Positions 11,796 to 24,590 of a DNA stretch of 64,000 nt are shown one piece after another (within the stretch, counting starts at the first letter, position 1; each line of letters opens with the position of its first letter). Source of the DNA: Doryteuthis pealeii. Lineage: Eukaryota > Mollusca > Cephalopoda > Myopsida > Loliginidae. The stretch is from contig CM042156.1 of the NCBI GenBank assembly GCA_023376005.1, positions 41,641,156 to 41,705,155 of the forward strand, read 5' to 3'. The notes beneath the pieces were generated by a model. That model saw only the letters and a program-made list of their open reading frames with translations, was not told the DNA's origin and made no database searches. A program made the translations under genes and the position numbers.

Positions 11796-12507
11796 CAAAC
11801 CATAAAATGTTAAAACTAATATTGCTTAGTTGATTTGAGTTTTTACTTAAAACTAAGATAATTTGTAGGAAAAGCAAAAACTTTCAGCATCTTAATAAAT
11901 ATATATGAAGCTTAGCTTAACCTGGCACAAGGTCAATAATGGGGAGCACTCAGTACCAAACTTACTCTACTGTAGTAATAATCTGTGATAGTAACTTAGT
12001 CAAGTCAGAGAATTCATATTCTAATTAGTTGTAAATAAATAGACATGGGGAAGTACTCTATGATTAGCACTTAATTCTTACCTCCCTTTGAGAAATTATA
12101 ATTATCATTATAATGTGAATAATATTGGGAAAAAATAAATAAATAACTTTCCCTCTGCTCCAAAAGGAAATCATTCTCTTCTTAATTGAATTTGGGCACC
12201 TGAATTCAAATAAAAAAGAATCTAGCTATCATGATACATCTTATACACATTTAAAAGTTATATAAAGACAATTTTATACTGCATGTTATATTATATGGTA
12301 AATTGTCACATTGGAAAAGAAAACTTTACTACCTAAACTTATACAATATAACTTAATGACAAAATAAATTCCTAACTAGTAAAAAGAATTAGCAAGGCAC
12401 CTTTTTTTTTTTTACAACCCAAGAGTGAAATTGCACATTTATTAATGAAAACTATTGCTCATTTTGTGATGGAAGTAATAACTTATTTCTTACCAGCACA
12501 CATCAGG

Positions 12508-12708
12508 TAAAAATGATGGTCAAGTCATGATGAAAGCACCAGTTTCTGCTAGATCACTGAGGGTAAACACCAATGAGCCTGTTCAATACTTAATTGGGTG
12601 ACTACTTAAACAACAGCAGGTACTGTAAGTAATCTGAGTCCTTTGTTTATCAAAATGACTTGATTCAGTATTAAATGACCCGAAAAGGGTTGATATGCCA
12701 TAAAGCAA
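12508..12708 (+). repeat. 5S-rRNA-derived SINE (copy A)
   Basis: 5S-like head GCTAGATCACTGAGGGTAAAC and CTTAATTGGGTGACTACTT, then GCAGGTACTGTAAGTAA, followed by a body ending AGGGTTGATATGCCATAAAG. Same architecture as 9538-9737 but independently diverged. The counterpart in copy B is 32488-32690. Confidence 0.7.
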
Positions 12709-12911
12709 TACAAACAAACAATCGGGTAAAAACCAAGATATTAAATACTGATTTTCTAGGCAGACAGGGCCTTTCTACTTTGAAGATTGGCATAATACAA
12801 CATCACTGATTTTCATTGAGTCTTGTGCCAGACTTAGCTGAAGTAAGAAAATATCAGGAATTTTTTTGTATCTGGCTTACTCACCATAAGTTGCACAAAA
12901 ATTGTCAATGC

Positions 12912-12916
<5 letters not shown>

Positions 12917-12950
<34 letters not shown>
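12917..12950 (+). repeat. (ATT)n microsatellite
   Basis: About 11 ATT units followed by GTTGTTG. Copy B has only about five units at 32896-32911, a length difference useful for telling the two copies apart. Confidence 0.9.
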
Positions 12951-13179
12951 GTTGTTGCAATTGGTCAAGTTTTCCATACTGTGTGTTGTGACACTTTAGT
13001 GTGTTGTCAATAATCCTTGCATACCCATTCTTTCTTTAATTATTAACTAAATCTTTCATTGAATTCTTTCTTTTTATATAATTCTTGAATTATTTGGCTT
13101 GGCTAAAAAAATTTAAGTAATGTGTTGCAAAAAAAAAAAAAAAGATTTATTTTTTAAAAGTATTGCCAATTTTAAAGTT

Positions 13180-13530
13180 TTAAGAAAGATCTAGTCTAAA
13201 AAAAAAAGAATCCGTCCATGTTACAAAAAAAAAAAAATTACTGCACTTCTTTTAAATGCTTTTAATATTTCAATTGGTGCTTTGCTTCAATATGCACATT
13301 TTTTTTTTTTTTGTTCAATTTGCTTTTAACCCTTTTTAACTATTTTTTCTGACTAAATTTCTGTTCGATCTGGTCAGCCAGTTGTAAAAGTATTTCTTTT
13401 TGTTCCTTATTTCTTGCTTTCCCCAAAATGTTCTCAACAAATCTCAGACACTTTATTCTTTTTATTGGTAAAAATAGTGGTTTTGTTTTTGTTTTTGATT
13501 TATTTTTTTAGGGGGAGGGTGCAAATCAGA
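13180..13530 (-). pseudogene. Reading-frame fragment, interrupted in copy A
   Basis: Minus-strand translation gives KCLRFVEN, then LGKARN and LADQIEQKFSQKK, then a TAG at 13340-13342 where copy B has TGG. The fragment is basic and looks more protein-like than the surrounding homopolymer frames. No family recognised. A longer version is open in copy B at 33191-33520. Confidence 0.2.
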
Positions 13531-14631
13531 AACAAGCTAGAAATAAATCCTTTAACAGTAAATACATTAGTCTTATAAATAATAATTATGATAAATAATA
13601 TGATTATTATATAATTAATTATATAATATATTATTATAATCATGTATTATAATTATATTTATTATATGATATTATATAATTATAATTATATAATATTATT
13701 ATAATTAGGATTGATTATGATATTATAATAATTATAATAAATTACCCATAATAAATTAGTTTTAAAAATAATAATCACAAAATACAGTTATTTACTTATT
13801 TAAGGATTATAGTTTTACAACCACTTTTAGAGTTCAAAAATTCCAAGTGTAGATTTTTGTTTTTAATTAATAAAGTAATTTATAACAATTGAAATATATA
13901 ATTTGTAGATTTTGAAATAATGATTTTTTTTTAAATAGGTAAATATAAACAGTTTTGTTTTTTTATCTAATCTTCCTTCAGAATTATTTTTCAACTGAGC
14001 CACTATCTATAACAATCATGGATATCCAGATAAAAGGAAGAAGCCACCAAAATTGATCTGTTTCTTCAGATATGGAGTGATATGTTAAATCCCAAAAGTG
14101 ATTCTTAATTTGACAAAACTTTAGATCAGCAATTTCAGAATTACTTTTTAAATTAAGTTCATAATTCTCACTTCCTTTAAATAATTATCAATTCTATATT
14201 AAAGGTTTACAAAAAAAAAGATTCTGTTAAATTTGATGAATTATTCTATCATTTTTATTTATTTATTTATTTATAATAAATAGCATCTAGAACCCAAACT
14301 AACCATGTTTATACGAATACAACAAAAATGGCCAACTCAATGAAATATTAAATTATAAATTACCTAAAATAATCTGACATCTATATATGATGAGGACTGG
14401 TGCATACTAGCACAGAAAATCCCAACCAGATGGGGCCTAAACTTATTTGGGGTGCCCTGGAAGGACAGGTTTCCTATATTCTATATGAATACTACTTTCT
14501 GAAAATTGTTATGTAGTAGAGTGGTAGCCCCCATTGGTCTATGAGATCCTAGCACCGGCCCTGTATCTGAGGCTACACAACCTGCATGATACACCTCTAC
14601 ACCATATATCAGAATGATCAGGGCACTTCAC

Positions 14632-14735
14632 GGGGTATAATGGTGAGCAAGTTAGATTCACAGACCATTGTTAATGAGTTTAATTTTCATGGGGTGCCCC
14701 ATATTTCTGGCCTTGTGCCACATCTAAGCTAAGCT
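14632..14735 (+). repeat. tRNA-SINE-like module (copy A)
   Basis: GGGGTATAATGGTGAGCAAG is box-A-like and GAGTTTAATTTTCATGGGG occupies the box B position, then a CCTTGTGCCACATC tail. Related to the repeat at 4070-4258. Copy B counterpart: 34798-34900. Confidence 0.4.
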
Positions 14736-16564
14736 TAGTAAATAACTATATCAGAATGATCAATATTCATTCTTTAACAGATGTTGATCTATAAAAAGCA
14801 ATATTGTCTATTGTAAATTCACTTCATTTGGTAAGAAAGATACTTTTGTTATTCAATTTTTTAAGATTACAATGGTGTAGTTAAAAAAAAGTAACTCTGA
14901 AGAAAGTGGCAAATAAAAAAAAAAATCTGTATTAATAAAGTTGCACACCACAGTACAAAAGCATTTACTTCAGAACAATTTTTTTCTAGAAATAAGGTAA
15001 CTACAAGGAGAGAATTAATATATGATGATTAAATATTTTTTATTATATTTTATTACTTATAAATATATATTTCATTTTTATATATATATATTTTATATTA
15101 TTTATGAATATATATATTTATAATTAAATATTTTTTTAATATTAAATATTTATTATTAAATATCTTTTTTTCTTATATTTTATTATTCTTTTCATATTAC
15201 TGATCACTATTATTATTTTTTTAAATATATCAGGGTGTTTTTCTTGCCATTTTTTCTTGTTTGTTTGACATCAATTATTATTGTGTGATTTGTTAGTGTC
15301 TCCCCACCTATACACCCATGATACACAACTAAATAAAAATGTTTTGTTTTTATAATAGCACTTCACACGCGCCCCTATCCCCCCACAATTGACACCGTCC
15401 AGAGAGCCTTTACCCCTTGCCATGACACATGACTGTTTTTTTTTTTTTTCAAAACCCAATCTTGAACCCCCTTGTTTGATTCATTACATATAAAACTTAC
15501 AAGTCCTTTCTCTTTTTAATCATAATATTAATAACAATAAAAGAAAAATATCGTTATTACTAAAATAATGATAGATAATATTATTGCTATTAAGTTACCT
15601 CCCTTTAATTTCAAGATAGGCGAGTTGGGATCTGTAAGTCCCAATTTGGCTTTACATATTCTTTCACGTAGATTTTATTTTCTGTCCATTAAAGTCTTTG
15701 TGAAGTCACTCTAAGGCCCAAACCCGTTTGAGAACCGTAAAGAAATCAATCAAGTGACAGAAAAATCAATAAAAATGCTGTCATCACTGAGGATCAATGT
15801 TGGTAAATCGAATTTGACTAAACTTCTGATCAGCAATTTTTAAATTACTTTTTAAATCAAGTTCAGAATTCCTTTAAAGAATTATCAATTTTATATTTAA
15901 GATTTACAAAAAAAAAAAAAAAAAAAAATTTGATAAATTTATTTTGGAATCAATAAAATAATTTGATAGTGACAAGAACATAATAATCAATTTACAATGG
16001 ATGCAAATAATTTTTTTTTAATTATGTTCAAATGCATAAATAAATTTATTTATAAAACTAAAATTTAAAAGATAATTCAAATAATGCACTATATAAAAAA
16101 AAAAGAAAATTCATTTAGCTAAAGAATAAAAGCCATAAAAACCTTTTGTGAATTTCATAGAACATTAAAATGAAATTTACATTTCTATTAAAAAAGTTTT
16201 TCTCAAAAATATATTCAGTGAGAAATACATGAAAAATAAGACATAAAAACTTCACAACTGTGAATTATGTTGTAGAGGTGTCCTTACACCATTAAAATCT
16301 TGCAAGTAAATTTTTTAAGTATAGAAATTATAATTTTTATAAATATATAGCATCAAGATCTCAAATTCAATCTTTATACCAACACAACATAAAAGATCAA
16401 CTCAACGAAATATGAAATTATAAATTACCTCAAAAACTTGACATTTGTATCTGATGCTACACAAACTGCATGATACACCTCTACACCATATATCAGTATA
16501 ATCAATATTCATTCTTTAACAAATGCTGATCTATAAAAAGTAATATTGTTTATTGCAAGAAATA

Positions 16565-16925
16565 CATGGTGTCCATAAAGTTTCTTTACAACTTTTAAAA
16601 AATATTACAAAATCAAATGAAGAGTGAAATATGTGGAAATTATTACAAAAAGAAGAGTAGATATTGAAGTTTATTTGCCTCATTTAATACACCTCTACAT
16701 AGGCACCATTATTTTCACAAAGCACATTAAGATGGTACTTGATTTCTTGCCATGTTCGCTATAGCATAGCCTCATCAAAGATCACAGTGGAATTAATGAT
16801 CTTTTGCTTTAGGTCAGTGATGTCCAGCATCTTTGTTCGATACATGATATCTAAAGTATAACCCCATAGATATCAAGGAGAGTGATATCTGGAGAACGAG
16901 GTAATGAGACTTTATGGACACACTG
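16565..16925 (-). mobile_element. Mariner-type element, internally deleted (copy A)
   Basis: Terminal inverted repeats begin CATGGTGTCCATAAAG on the left and CAGTGTGTCCATAAAG (read from the right end), flanked by TA on both sides (16563-16564 and 16926-16927), as for Tc1/mariner insertions. Minus-strand frames hold eroded pieces resembling the C-terminal part of a mariner/IS630-type transposase (LDIT-LKQKI, RTWQEIKY, ENNGAYVEV) with stops and frameshifts. It therefore cannot encode an active enzyme. The 361 bp length and both intact ends suit a non-autonomous derivative. The paralogous unit at about 14812 is an unoccupied site. Confidence 0.75.
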
Positions 16926-17059
16926 TAGATTCACTTTATTTGCTAACGCAGATCCTTTTGTTGGTCAATTTTTTAATCCATAAATTAAAAAAATGAATTG
17001 ATCCAAAAAACCAAACTGATTTAAGTCAGTTAAAAATTTAAAAAAAAAAACAACAACCT

Positions 17060-17290
17060 TATCATTGGAATGAATTGGCAAAAAAGCCTGGAATCCATCC
17101 GATCCCTGGTCAGCTCCTGGCGGAACAAAGTTGTACACAGGGACGTTTGATGGTATTTGGTGCTGACACGTTTGGAAACGTTATAATTAAAATGAGGACA
17201 GGTTTAATACCGATTCATTTGTGACAGGTTTTCAACTTCGGAAAAATGACAATGATACTATCAAGAAATGGGGTTTAAACACGACTATGA
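17060..17290. other. Exon-like island of higher GC (copy A)
   Basis: A CpG-containing stretch (CATCCGATCCCTGG, CTCCTGGCGG, ACGTTTGATGG) conserved in copy B at 37280-37500. Short frames exist but none has convincing splice sites. It could be a UTR or an old repeat; I cannot assign it. Confidence 0.2.
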
Positions 17291-17980
17291 CTTCTAGATA
17301 TTTATAAACTCAAAATGTTTGATTCTGAAATTTTGGGTGTTTTTTTTTTTTGTTTTTGTGTTTTTTGTTTTGTTTTGTTTTTTTTCTTCTTCTTCTTAAC
17401 TGCAAGGAAAAGAAGAGAAAAAAACAACCAAAAATCAAAAACACGTCATTTGTCCGACCAAACGTTCTGATTGACAAAGACAAGGAAAAAAAAAGAAAGT
17501 AAAACACTTTCTTCTATGCTAATTTTCTTCTTTTTTTTTCGATTTGGATTCTGTTATATTTTTTCTTTTTCTCACATTATTTTTTAATTTAAGATTTGTA
17601 AAAAAGAAGACAAATATTAAGTTACAAATGAAAAGAAAAAGAAATAAGACAAGACAAAAAAGGATTTTCAAATGAGATTTTTTTTTTAAAGAAAAAAAAC
17701 AAATAAAAAGGAAGTTTGTAAGTTAAAATGTTGTTGTTGTTATTGTATTTTTAATTTTTTTTTTTTTTTTTTTTTCATTTGAACAGCACTCACATTCACA
17801 TACCTTCATTTATATAACAGACATTTTCTTAGATTCCTTCCTTCTTCAAATTTTTCATCTTCTTTATGACTTCTTAGCAAGAATTTGATTAGAATCTCAC
17901 TACATGAAACTTCAAAGATACCCAAACAAATACCCTCTATCAGGCATCTACCATACTCCGAACATCTTGCTGCTCTGGGG

Positions 17981-18222
17981 AGGCATATGGTGTACTGGTT
18001 AGAGTCATAGAAAATGGACTCGTTGACCCAAGTTCAAATCCTGGATGAAGCCACAGTTCACATAGCGCTAATACTCTTGGTAAAGGTATGAATCCAACTA
18101 TTCTCCCTCAAGCTATGGGTAAAATAGTAGGGCAGACTAGGCTCTTTAACCTTGGTCAGGCAACCAGTCTAGGAGAATAACAACTCTGAATTCAAACCTG
18201 GTCACTACTAGAATAAGCCCAG
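17981..18222 (+). repeat. tRNA-derived SINE, family T2 (copy A)
   Basis: The head GGCATATGGTGTACTGGTTAG (box A region) and CAAGTTCAAATCCTGG (box B), then the body CGCTAATACTCTTGGTAAAGG and ACTCTGAATTCAAACCTGG. The counterpart in copy B is 38181-38423. Confidence 0.75.
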
Positions 18223-18287
18223 CCCTACTTAGTGATCTATTTCAATTTAACAATTTTATTTAAACAGGTACATTAAAGCTCCAACAT

Positions 18288-18461
18288 CTAACAACATAGT
18301 TGGTAAACACCCACAAAATTTTCAACCATCTTGCCAACAGCAACCTTCTTGATCTTCTTTTTTTGATTTCCATGGATCTGACACACATGGGCATGCCAAC
18401 AAAGTCCGAAAACAGCACAGCTTCCATGACTTTGGGAAACATTTTTTCAAGCTCAGAGTTG
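18288..18461 (-). pseudogene. Exon-like fragment beside the satellite, frameshifted (copy A)
   Basis: On the minus strand an acceptor-like TATGCTTCAG precedes NSELEKMFPKVMEAVLFSDF and VGMPMCVRSMEIKK. A 2-base length difference from copy B then shifts the frame into Arg/Leu-rich nonsense. Copy B keeps the frame to a TAG. The unit abuts the 34-bp array, so any upstream exon would have to lie beyond 22 kb. Function unknown. Confidence 0.35.
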
Positions 18462-18504
18462 CTGAAGCATAGAACAAATCACGACCTGTATCAGTTGTTA
18501 GATT

Positions 18505-21500
18505 AACTATGTGGTCATATCAGGAATTTTGGCCAATTAACTATGTGGTTATATCAGCAATTTGGTCATATTAAATATGTGGTCATATCAGCAATTTGGT
18601 CATATTAAATATGTGGTCATATCAGCAATTTGGTCATATTAGATATCTTGTCATATTTGGTCATATTAAATATGTGGTCATATCAGCAATTTGGTCATAT
18701 TAAATATGTGGTCATATCAGCAATTTGGTAATATTAGATATCTTGTCATATTTGGTCATATTAAATATGTGGTCATATCAGCAATTTGGTCATATTAAAT
18801 ATGTGGTCATATCAGCAATTTGGTCAAATAACTATGTGGTCATATCAGAAATTTTGGCCAATTAACTATGTGGTCATATCAGCAATTTGGTCATATTAGA
18901 TATCTTTTCATATCAGCAATTTGGTCATATTAAATATGTGGTCATATCAGCAATTTGGTCATATTAGATATCTTGTCATATTTGGTCATATTAAATATGT
19001 GGTCTTATCGGCAATTTGGTCATGTTAAATATGTGGTCATATCAGCAATTTGGTCAAACAACTATGTGGTCATATCAGCAATTTTGGCCAATTAACTATT
19101 TGGTCATATATTTGGTCATATTAAATATGGTCATTTGGTCATATTAAATATGTGGTCATATCCAATTTGGTCATATTAAATATGTTGTCATATCAGCAAT
19201 TTGGTCATATTAAATATGTGGTCATATCAGCAATTTGGTCATATTAAATATGTTGTCATATCAGCAATTTGGTCATATTAAATATGTGGTCATATCATGT
19301 GTCATATCAGCAATTTTGGCCAATTTAACTATGTGGTCATATCAGCAATTTTGGCCATTTAACTATGTGGTCATATCAGCAATTTGGTCATATTAAATAT
19401 GTTGTCACATCAGCAATTTGGTCATATTAAATATGTGGTCATATAAGCAATTTGGTAATATTAAATATGTTGTCATATCAGCAATTTGGTCATATTAAAT
19501 ATGTGGTCATATCAGCAATTTTGGCCAATTAACTATGTGGTCATATCAGCAATTTGGTAATACTAGATATCTTGTCATATTTGGTCGGATTAAATATGTG
19601 GTCATATCGGCAATTTGGTCATATTAAATATGTGGTCATATCAGCAATTTGGTCATATTAAATATATTGTCATATCAGCAATTTGGTCATATTAAATATG
19701 TTGTCATATCAGCAATTTGGTCATATTAAATATGTTGTCATATCAGCAATTTGGTTAAATAACTATGTGGTCATATCAGAAATTTTGGCCAATAACTATG
19801 TGGTCATATCAGCAATTTGGTCATATTAGATATCATGACATATTTAGTCATATTAAATATGTGGTCTTATCGGCAATTTGGTCATATTAAATATGTGGTC
19901 ATATCAGCAATTTGGTAATATTAGATATCATGACATATTTGGTCATATTAAATATGTGGTCTTATCGGCAATTTGGTCATGTTAAATATGTGGTCATATC
20001 AGCAATTTGGTCATATTAAATATGTGGTCGTCATATCAGCAATTTTGGGCAACTATTTGGTCATATCAGCATTTGTCATATTAAATATGTTGTCATATCA
20101 GCAATTTGGTCATATTAAATATTGTGGTCATATCAGCAATTTGGTCATATTAAATATGTGGTCATATCAGCAATTTGGTCATATTAAATATGTTGTCATA
20201 TCAGCAATTTGGTCATATTAAATATGTGGGCATATCAGCAATTTGGTCATATTAAATATGTTGTCATATCAGCAATTTGGTCAATTAAATATGTTGTCAT
20301 ATCAGCAATTTGGTCATATTAAATATGTTGGTCATATCGGCAATTTGGTCATATTAAATATGTTGTCATATCAGCAATATGGTCATATAAATAATCGGCA
20401 ATTTGTCATATTAAATATGTTGTCATATCAGCAATTTTGGCCAATTAACTATGTGGACATATCAGCCATTTGGTAATACTAGATATCTTGTCATATTTGG
20501 TTGGATTAAATATGTGGTCATATCGGCAATTTGGTCATATTAAATATGTGGTCATATCGGCAATTTGGTCATATTAAATATGTTGTCATATCAGCAATTT
20601 GGTCGTATTAACTATGTGGTCAAATCAGCAATTTGGTCATATTAAATATGTTGTCATATCAGCAATTTTGGCCAATTAACTATGTGGTCATATCAGCAAT
20701 TTTGGCCAATTAACTATGTGGTCATATCAGCAATTTGGTCATATTAGATATCTTGTCATATTTGGTCATATTAGATATGTGGTCATATCGGCAATTTGGT
20801 CATATTAAAATATGTGGTCATATCAGCATTTGGTCATATTGAATATGTGGTCATATCAGCAATTTGGTCAAATAACTATGTGGTCATATCAGCAATTTGG
20901 CCAATTAACTATGTGGTCATATCAGCAATTTTGGCCAATTAACTATGTGGTTATATCAGTCAATTTGGTCATATTAAATATTTGTCATATGTGGTCATAT
21001 CTGCAATTTTGGCCAATTAACTATGTGGCCATATCAGCAATTTTGGCCAATTAACTATGTGGTCATATCAGCAATTTGGTAATATTAGATATCTTGTCAT
21101 ATTTGGTCATATTAAATTGGTCATATCGGCAAATTTGGTCATATTAAATATGTGGTCATATCAGCAATTTGGTCATATTAAATATGTTGTCATATCAGCA
21201 ATTTGGTCATATTAATATGTGGTCATATCAGCAATTTGGTCATATTAAATATGTGGTCTTATCAGCAATTTGGTCATATTAAATATGTGGTCTTATCAGC
21301 AATTTGGTGGTCATCATATAATAATATCAATTTGGTCATATCAGCAATTTGGTCATATTAAATATGTGGTCTATCAGCAATTTGGTCATATTAAATATGT
21401 GGTCTTATCAGCAATTTGGTCATATTAAATATGTTGTCATATCAGCAATTTGGTCATATTAAATATGTGGTCTTATCAGCAATTTGGTCATATTAAATAT

Positions 21501-22215
21501 GTTGTCATATCAGCAATTTGGTCATATTAAATATGTGTCATATCAGCAATTTGGTCATATTAAATATGTTTTCATATCAGCAATTTGGTCATATTAAATA
21601 TGTGGTCATATCAGCAATTTGGTCATATTAAATATGTGGTCATATCAGCAATTTGGTCATATTAAATATGTGGTCATATGAGCAATTTTGGCCAATTAAC
21701 TATGTGGTCATATCAACAATTTGGTAATATTAGATATCTTGTCATATTTGGTCAGATTAAATATGTGGTCATATCAGCAATCTGGTCATATTAAATATGT
21801 GGTCATATCAGCAATTTGGTCATATTAAATATGTTGTCATATCAGCAATTTGGTCATATTAAATATGTGGTCATATCAGCAATTTGGTCATATTAAATAT
21901 GTGGTCATATCGGCAATTTGGTCACATTAAATATGTGGTCATATCAGCAATTTGGTCATATTAAATATGTGGTCATATGAGCAATTTTGGCCAATTAACT
22001 CTGTGGTCATATCAGCAATTTGGTAATATTAGATATCTTGTCATATTTGGTCAGATTAAATATGTGGTCATATCAGCAATCTGATCATATTAAATATGTG
22101 GTCATATCAGCAATTTGGTCATATTAAATATGTGGTCAAATCAGCAATTTGGTCATATTAGATATGTGGTCATATCAGCAATTTGGTCAAATTGAATATG
22201 TGGTCATATTAACTA
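18505..22215. repeat. 34-bp satellite array (copy A, 3.7 kb)
   Basis: Tandem monomers of 34 bp (for example 18551-18584) with the core ATATCAGCAATTTGGTCA followed by CATATTAAATATG. A second class, also 34 bp, carries GGCCAATTAACTATG in place of GGTCATATTAAATATG. Shortened units carry TTAGATATCTTGTCATATTTGG. The CATATT-A-AATATG dyad recurs in most monomers. Open frames such as those around 19973-20476 merely translate the repeat and end at TAA every few monomers; they are not genes. Confidence 0.95.
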
Positions 22216-22780
22216 TTTGTATCTTGGATCATGGGCTGAGAATATACTGTAACATTTCAACAAAAACACTTCTCACTTCTTATACACCTGTCATGTCTTT
22301 TAATACTGTCGATTGATAGAAAAAAAGTAGCAAATACAAATAAGATATCAAAACCCAATTTTGTTCAGGTTCATAGATCAGACTGCAATACTTGGGTCTG
22401 TATATCTGCCTACAACACAGATAAAACTCGTTAAACTCACACAAAATACACAGACTTTTTCTGTTAGAAGTTACTTTAAATCTCATAAATCCATTAAAGG
22501 TTTTTATCCAGCAATGTACATACAGTGTCACAATGCTATATTATAAACCTTTTCTTATCTGTTAGGGGAGAGTTATCTCCCTTAATGAACGTTTGACTCT
22601 TCACTGAAAAAAGTGTCGTATCAGACAATAATATGGCTGCTTGATGAATACACCACTTGTTGACAGTTAATTGTTTATCCAACCCAGTATTCTGGTCGAT
22701 GAAAAAATAAAAACAAATATTGTTGTGTTTTTAAGATATATTTAATTGTTTTGTTATATTTCGTTATTCCTAATATCTTA
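22216..22780. other. Unassigned sequence between satellite and RTE remnant (copy A)
   Basis: Matches 43583-44130 in copy B. Both strands have short ORFs (83 codons minus, 61 codons plus) kept in both copies, but at this level of identity that is expected without selection. No family recognised. Confidence 0.3.
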
Positions 22781-23450
22781 GGATATAACATTATTATCAT
22801 CATTAGTTTGTGTTGACTGCATGGATACCCAAGATTGTCTCTCATCAACACTCCCTACAGGCCATCGCCCCAGGCAGGTCCTCTGCACAGCATGCATAAT
22901 CCGCACAGAGCTGATTGATGTAGATGTTTGCTGGTCGACCAACACTGGTGTGTTCATGATGCAGGTATCCACAGAAGAACATAACAGTTCATCCTTGCTT
23001 CTCCAGTAGTGACCAGAAAGTCTTATTAATCTTATTTGGATAGTTTGTGTGATAGGAGGCAAGTGGCAGTACAGCTGCTTTTTTCTGTGGTGCTGCTTTC
23101 AAGATTTGTTCAAGACATCACGCAGCATCCATCTAGTTTTTTTCTCTAAGAGTCGCTAGAGTCCAAGTGGTGCAGCAATACAGTAGCACTGACATGGCTC
23201 AAGAATTCATGCTTCATTTGAAAGATCAGATTTCTATATGATCAATAATCTGTCTATAGCAGTCCATTCCTTTCCTGTGCGTATATTGATATCAATTTCT
23301 GTAGAGGAGATATTACAACCAAGGTATGGGAACTGGTCTACTAATTTGAGAAACTTACCATCCAGTGTGCAGATGTTGAATTATGCTTCTAGATTGATTC
23401 TAGTTACATTTTTTTCACTAATTCCTGGCCTGAGAGTGAGGTTGGTATGA
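22780..23450 (-). mobile_element. Decayed RTE-like non-LTR retrotransposon, RT C-terminal part (copy A)
   Basis: Minus-strand frames give LKLVDQFPYLGCNISSTEI, then NIRTGKEWTAIDRLLIIWKS, then LEKKLDG, then PPITQTIQIRLIRLSGHYWR and SKDELL. This is the order expected in the C-terminal part of the reverse transcriptase polyprotein of RTE-like elements widespread in invertebrates. Stops and frame changes separate the blocks, so it is dead. The 3' end runs into an ATT/ATC-rich simple tail near 22790. The RTE assignment is from recalled family features and was not searched. Confidence 0.65.
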
Positions 23451-23487
23451 TGAAAGTTGTCACCAAGAAATAAAATATGTGAACATA

Positions 23488-23605
23488 ATGATTCCTTCCT
23501 TCTTCTGGACTGATTCCCTTCCCTCTTCTGGGCTGATTTCCTTCCTTCTTCTGGGCTGATTCCTTCCTTATTTTGGGCTGATTTCCTTCCTTCTTCTGGG
23601 CTGGG
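23488..23605 (-). repeat. 22/23-bp minisatellite, about 5 units (copy A)
   Basis: Units of the type CCTTCCTTCTTCTGGGCTGA (plus 2-3 bases). Copy B has about 22 units at the same place (44832-45318). Confidence 0.9.
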
Positions 23606-23757
23606 TTGTCTGCTAATTTCATTGTTAGTATAAGAGATTCACAGAGTATGAACTCCAGTTTTTATAAAGCATTAGGTTACTTAAAGGAAAAGTACCCCAA
23701 CACGGAATACTTCAGTAGGACAACCACAAACACGTTAGTCACATTTATACAACATTT

Positions 23758-24090
23758 ATTTAAACATATATATATATTTACCAATTCCTCCGCACGAGCA
23801 GGATACGACACAAGGTCAATTTCTTGAGCGGAATATAATTACATGTTACAACAGGTTTGAATTCAGAGTTTTCCTTCTCCTAGACTGGTTACCTAGCCAT
23901 GGTTAAAGAACCCAGTCTGCCCTGCTATTTACCCATACCTGGAGGGAGAGTAGGATTCATACCTTTCCCAAGGGTATTAGCGCTAAGTGAATTGCATTTA
24001 CCACGTCCAGGACTTGAACTCGGGGCGACGAGTCCATTTCCCATGACTTTAACCATTACACCACGCGCTTCCTATATTTAAACATATATA
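23758..24090 (-). repeat. tRNA-derived SINE, family T2, with perfect target duplication
   Basis: The SINE (23773-24075) is on the minus strand: the head lies near 24060 (AAGCGCGTGGTGTAATGG on the minus strand), box B is CGAGTTCAAGTCCTGG, and the 3' end is TTGGTAAATATATATA. ATTTAAACATATATA (15 bp) flanks it exactly at 23758-23772 and 24076-24090. It lies inside the block unique to copy A. Confidence 0.85.
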
Positions 24091-24590
24091 GGGGAACAAA
24101 GTTCCCCAGGCTATATAATGTCCCAAGTGTCCAAACATATGTAGAAGTGTAAGAGAGACAGAATAGGTGGAAACCACTTATTGTATGTTAGGTCTGTACC
24201 TTATAGAATGCACCATGTGCATGCTGGAGAGAGGTGATCAGCATGTCCATACTTGTCCATTAGCTTCAGGCAAAAGAGGGTAATCTTCTTGGGTTTCTGC
24301 GTCACGTGACCCAAAATAAGGAATTCCTGATGCAGGAGATTACCCAAACCCTCTGACAAGGGAGAATACTCCATTTAGTCCCTTACATTAGTAATAAATA
24401 AGCAAGACGTTATTGTTTTGCAAGACATCTTATTCTTTATTACAAACCCAAAGCCCAAAAATGTTTTCAACCGCGCGGTGAGAAGTTAGCATCTTAGGAC
24501 AGACAAATGTTATGTCTGGTCCATTTGACTAACAGCCAAAATCTAACTGACTAAAATCAGTTCCCTTCTTATGCTCGCTTCAGCCAATCA
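24091..24590. other. Unassigned sequence (copy A only)
   Basis: Moderately GC-richer than average; no RNA gene, inverted repeat or credible exon recognised. Confidence 0.3.

Larger units (their letters stand above)
14095..16985. repeat. Older internal tandem duplication (copy A)
   Basis: Sequence at about 14095-14880 recurs at about 15820-16985. Matching blocks include GCTACACAA-CTGCATGATACACC and the CACCTCTACACCATATATCAG segment, then TTCATTCTTTAACA and GATCTATAAAAAG. The second unit is interrupted by a mariner-type element (16565-16925) and lacks the SINE module at 14632-14735. The two units are clearly more diverged than copies A and B, so this duplication is older. Confidence 0.7.

Noticed and set aside
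19973..20476. ORFs repeating MWSYQQFGHIKYVV
   Set aside because: Direct translation of the 34-bp satellite; all frames hit TAA after a few monomers.
18505..22215. Satellite considered as a CRISPR array
   Set aside because: There are no unique spacers: the units are contiguous 34-bp monomers, and the context is eukaryotic.
22280..22546. Overlapping 83- and 61-codon ORFs kept in both copies
   Set aside because: The copies are so similar that ORF retention is not evidence of selection, and the two ORFs overlap on opposite strands.
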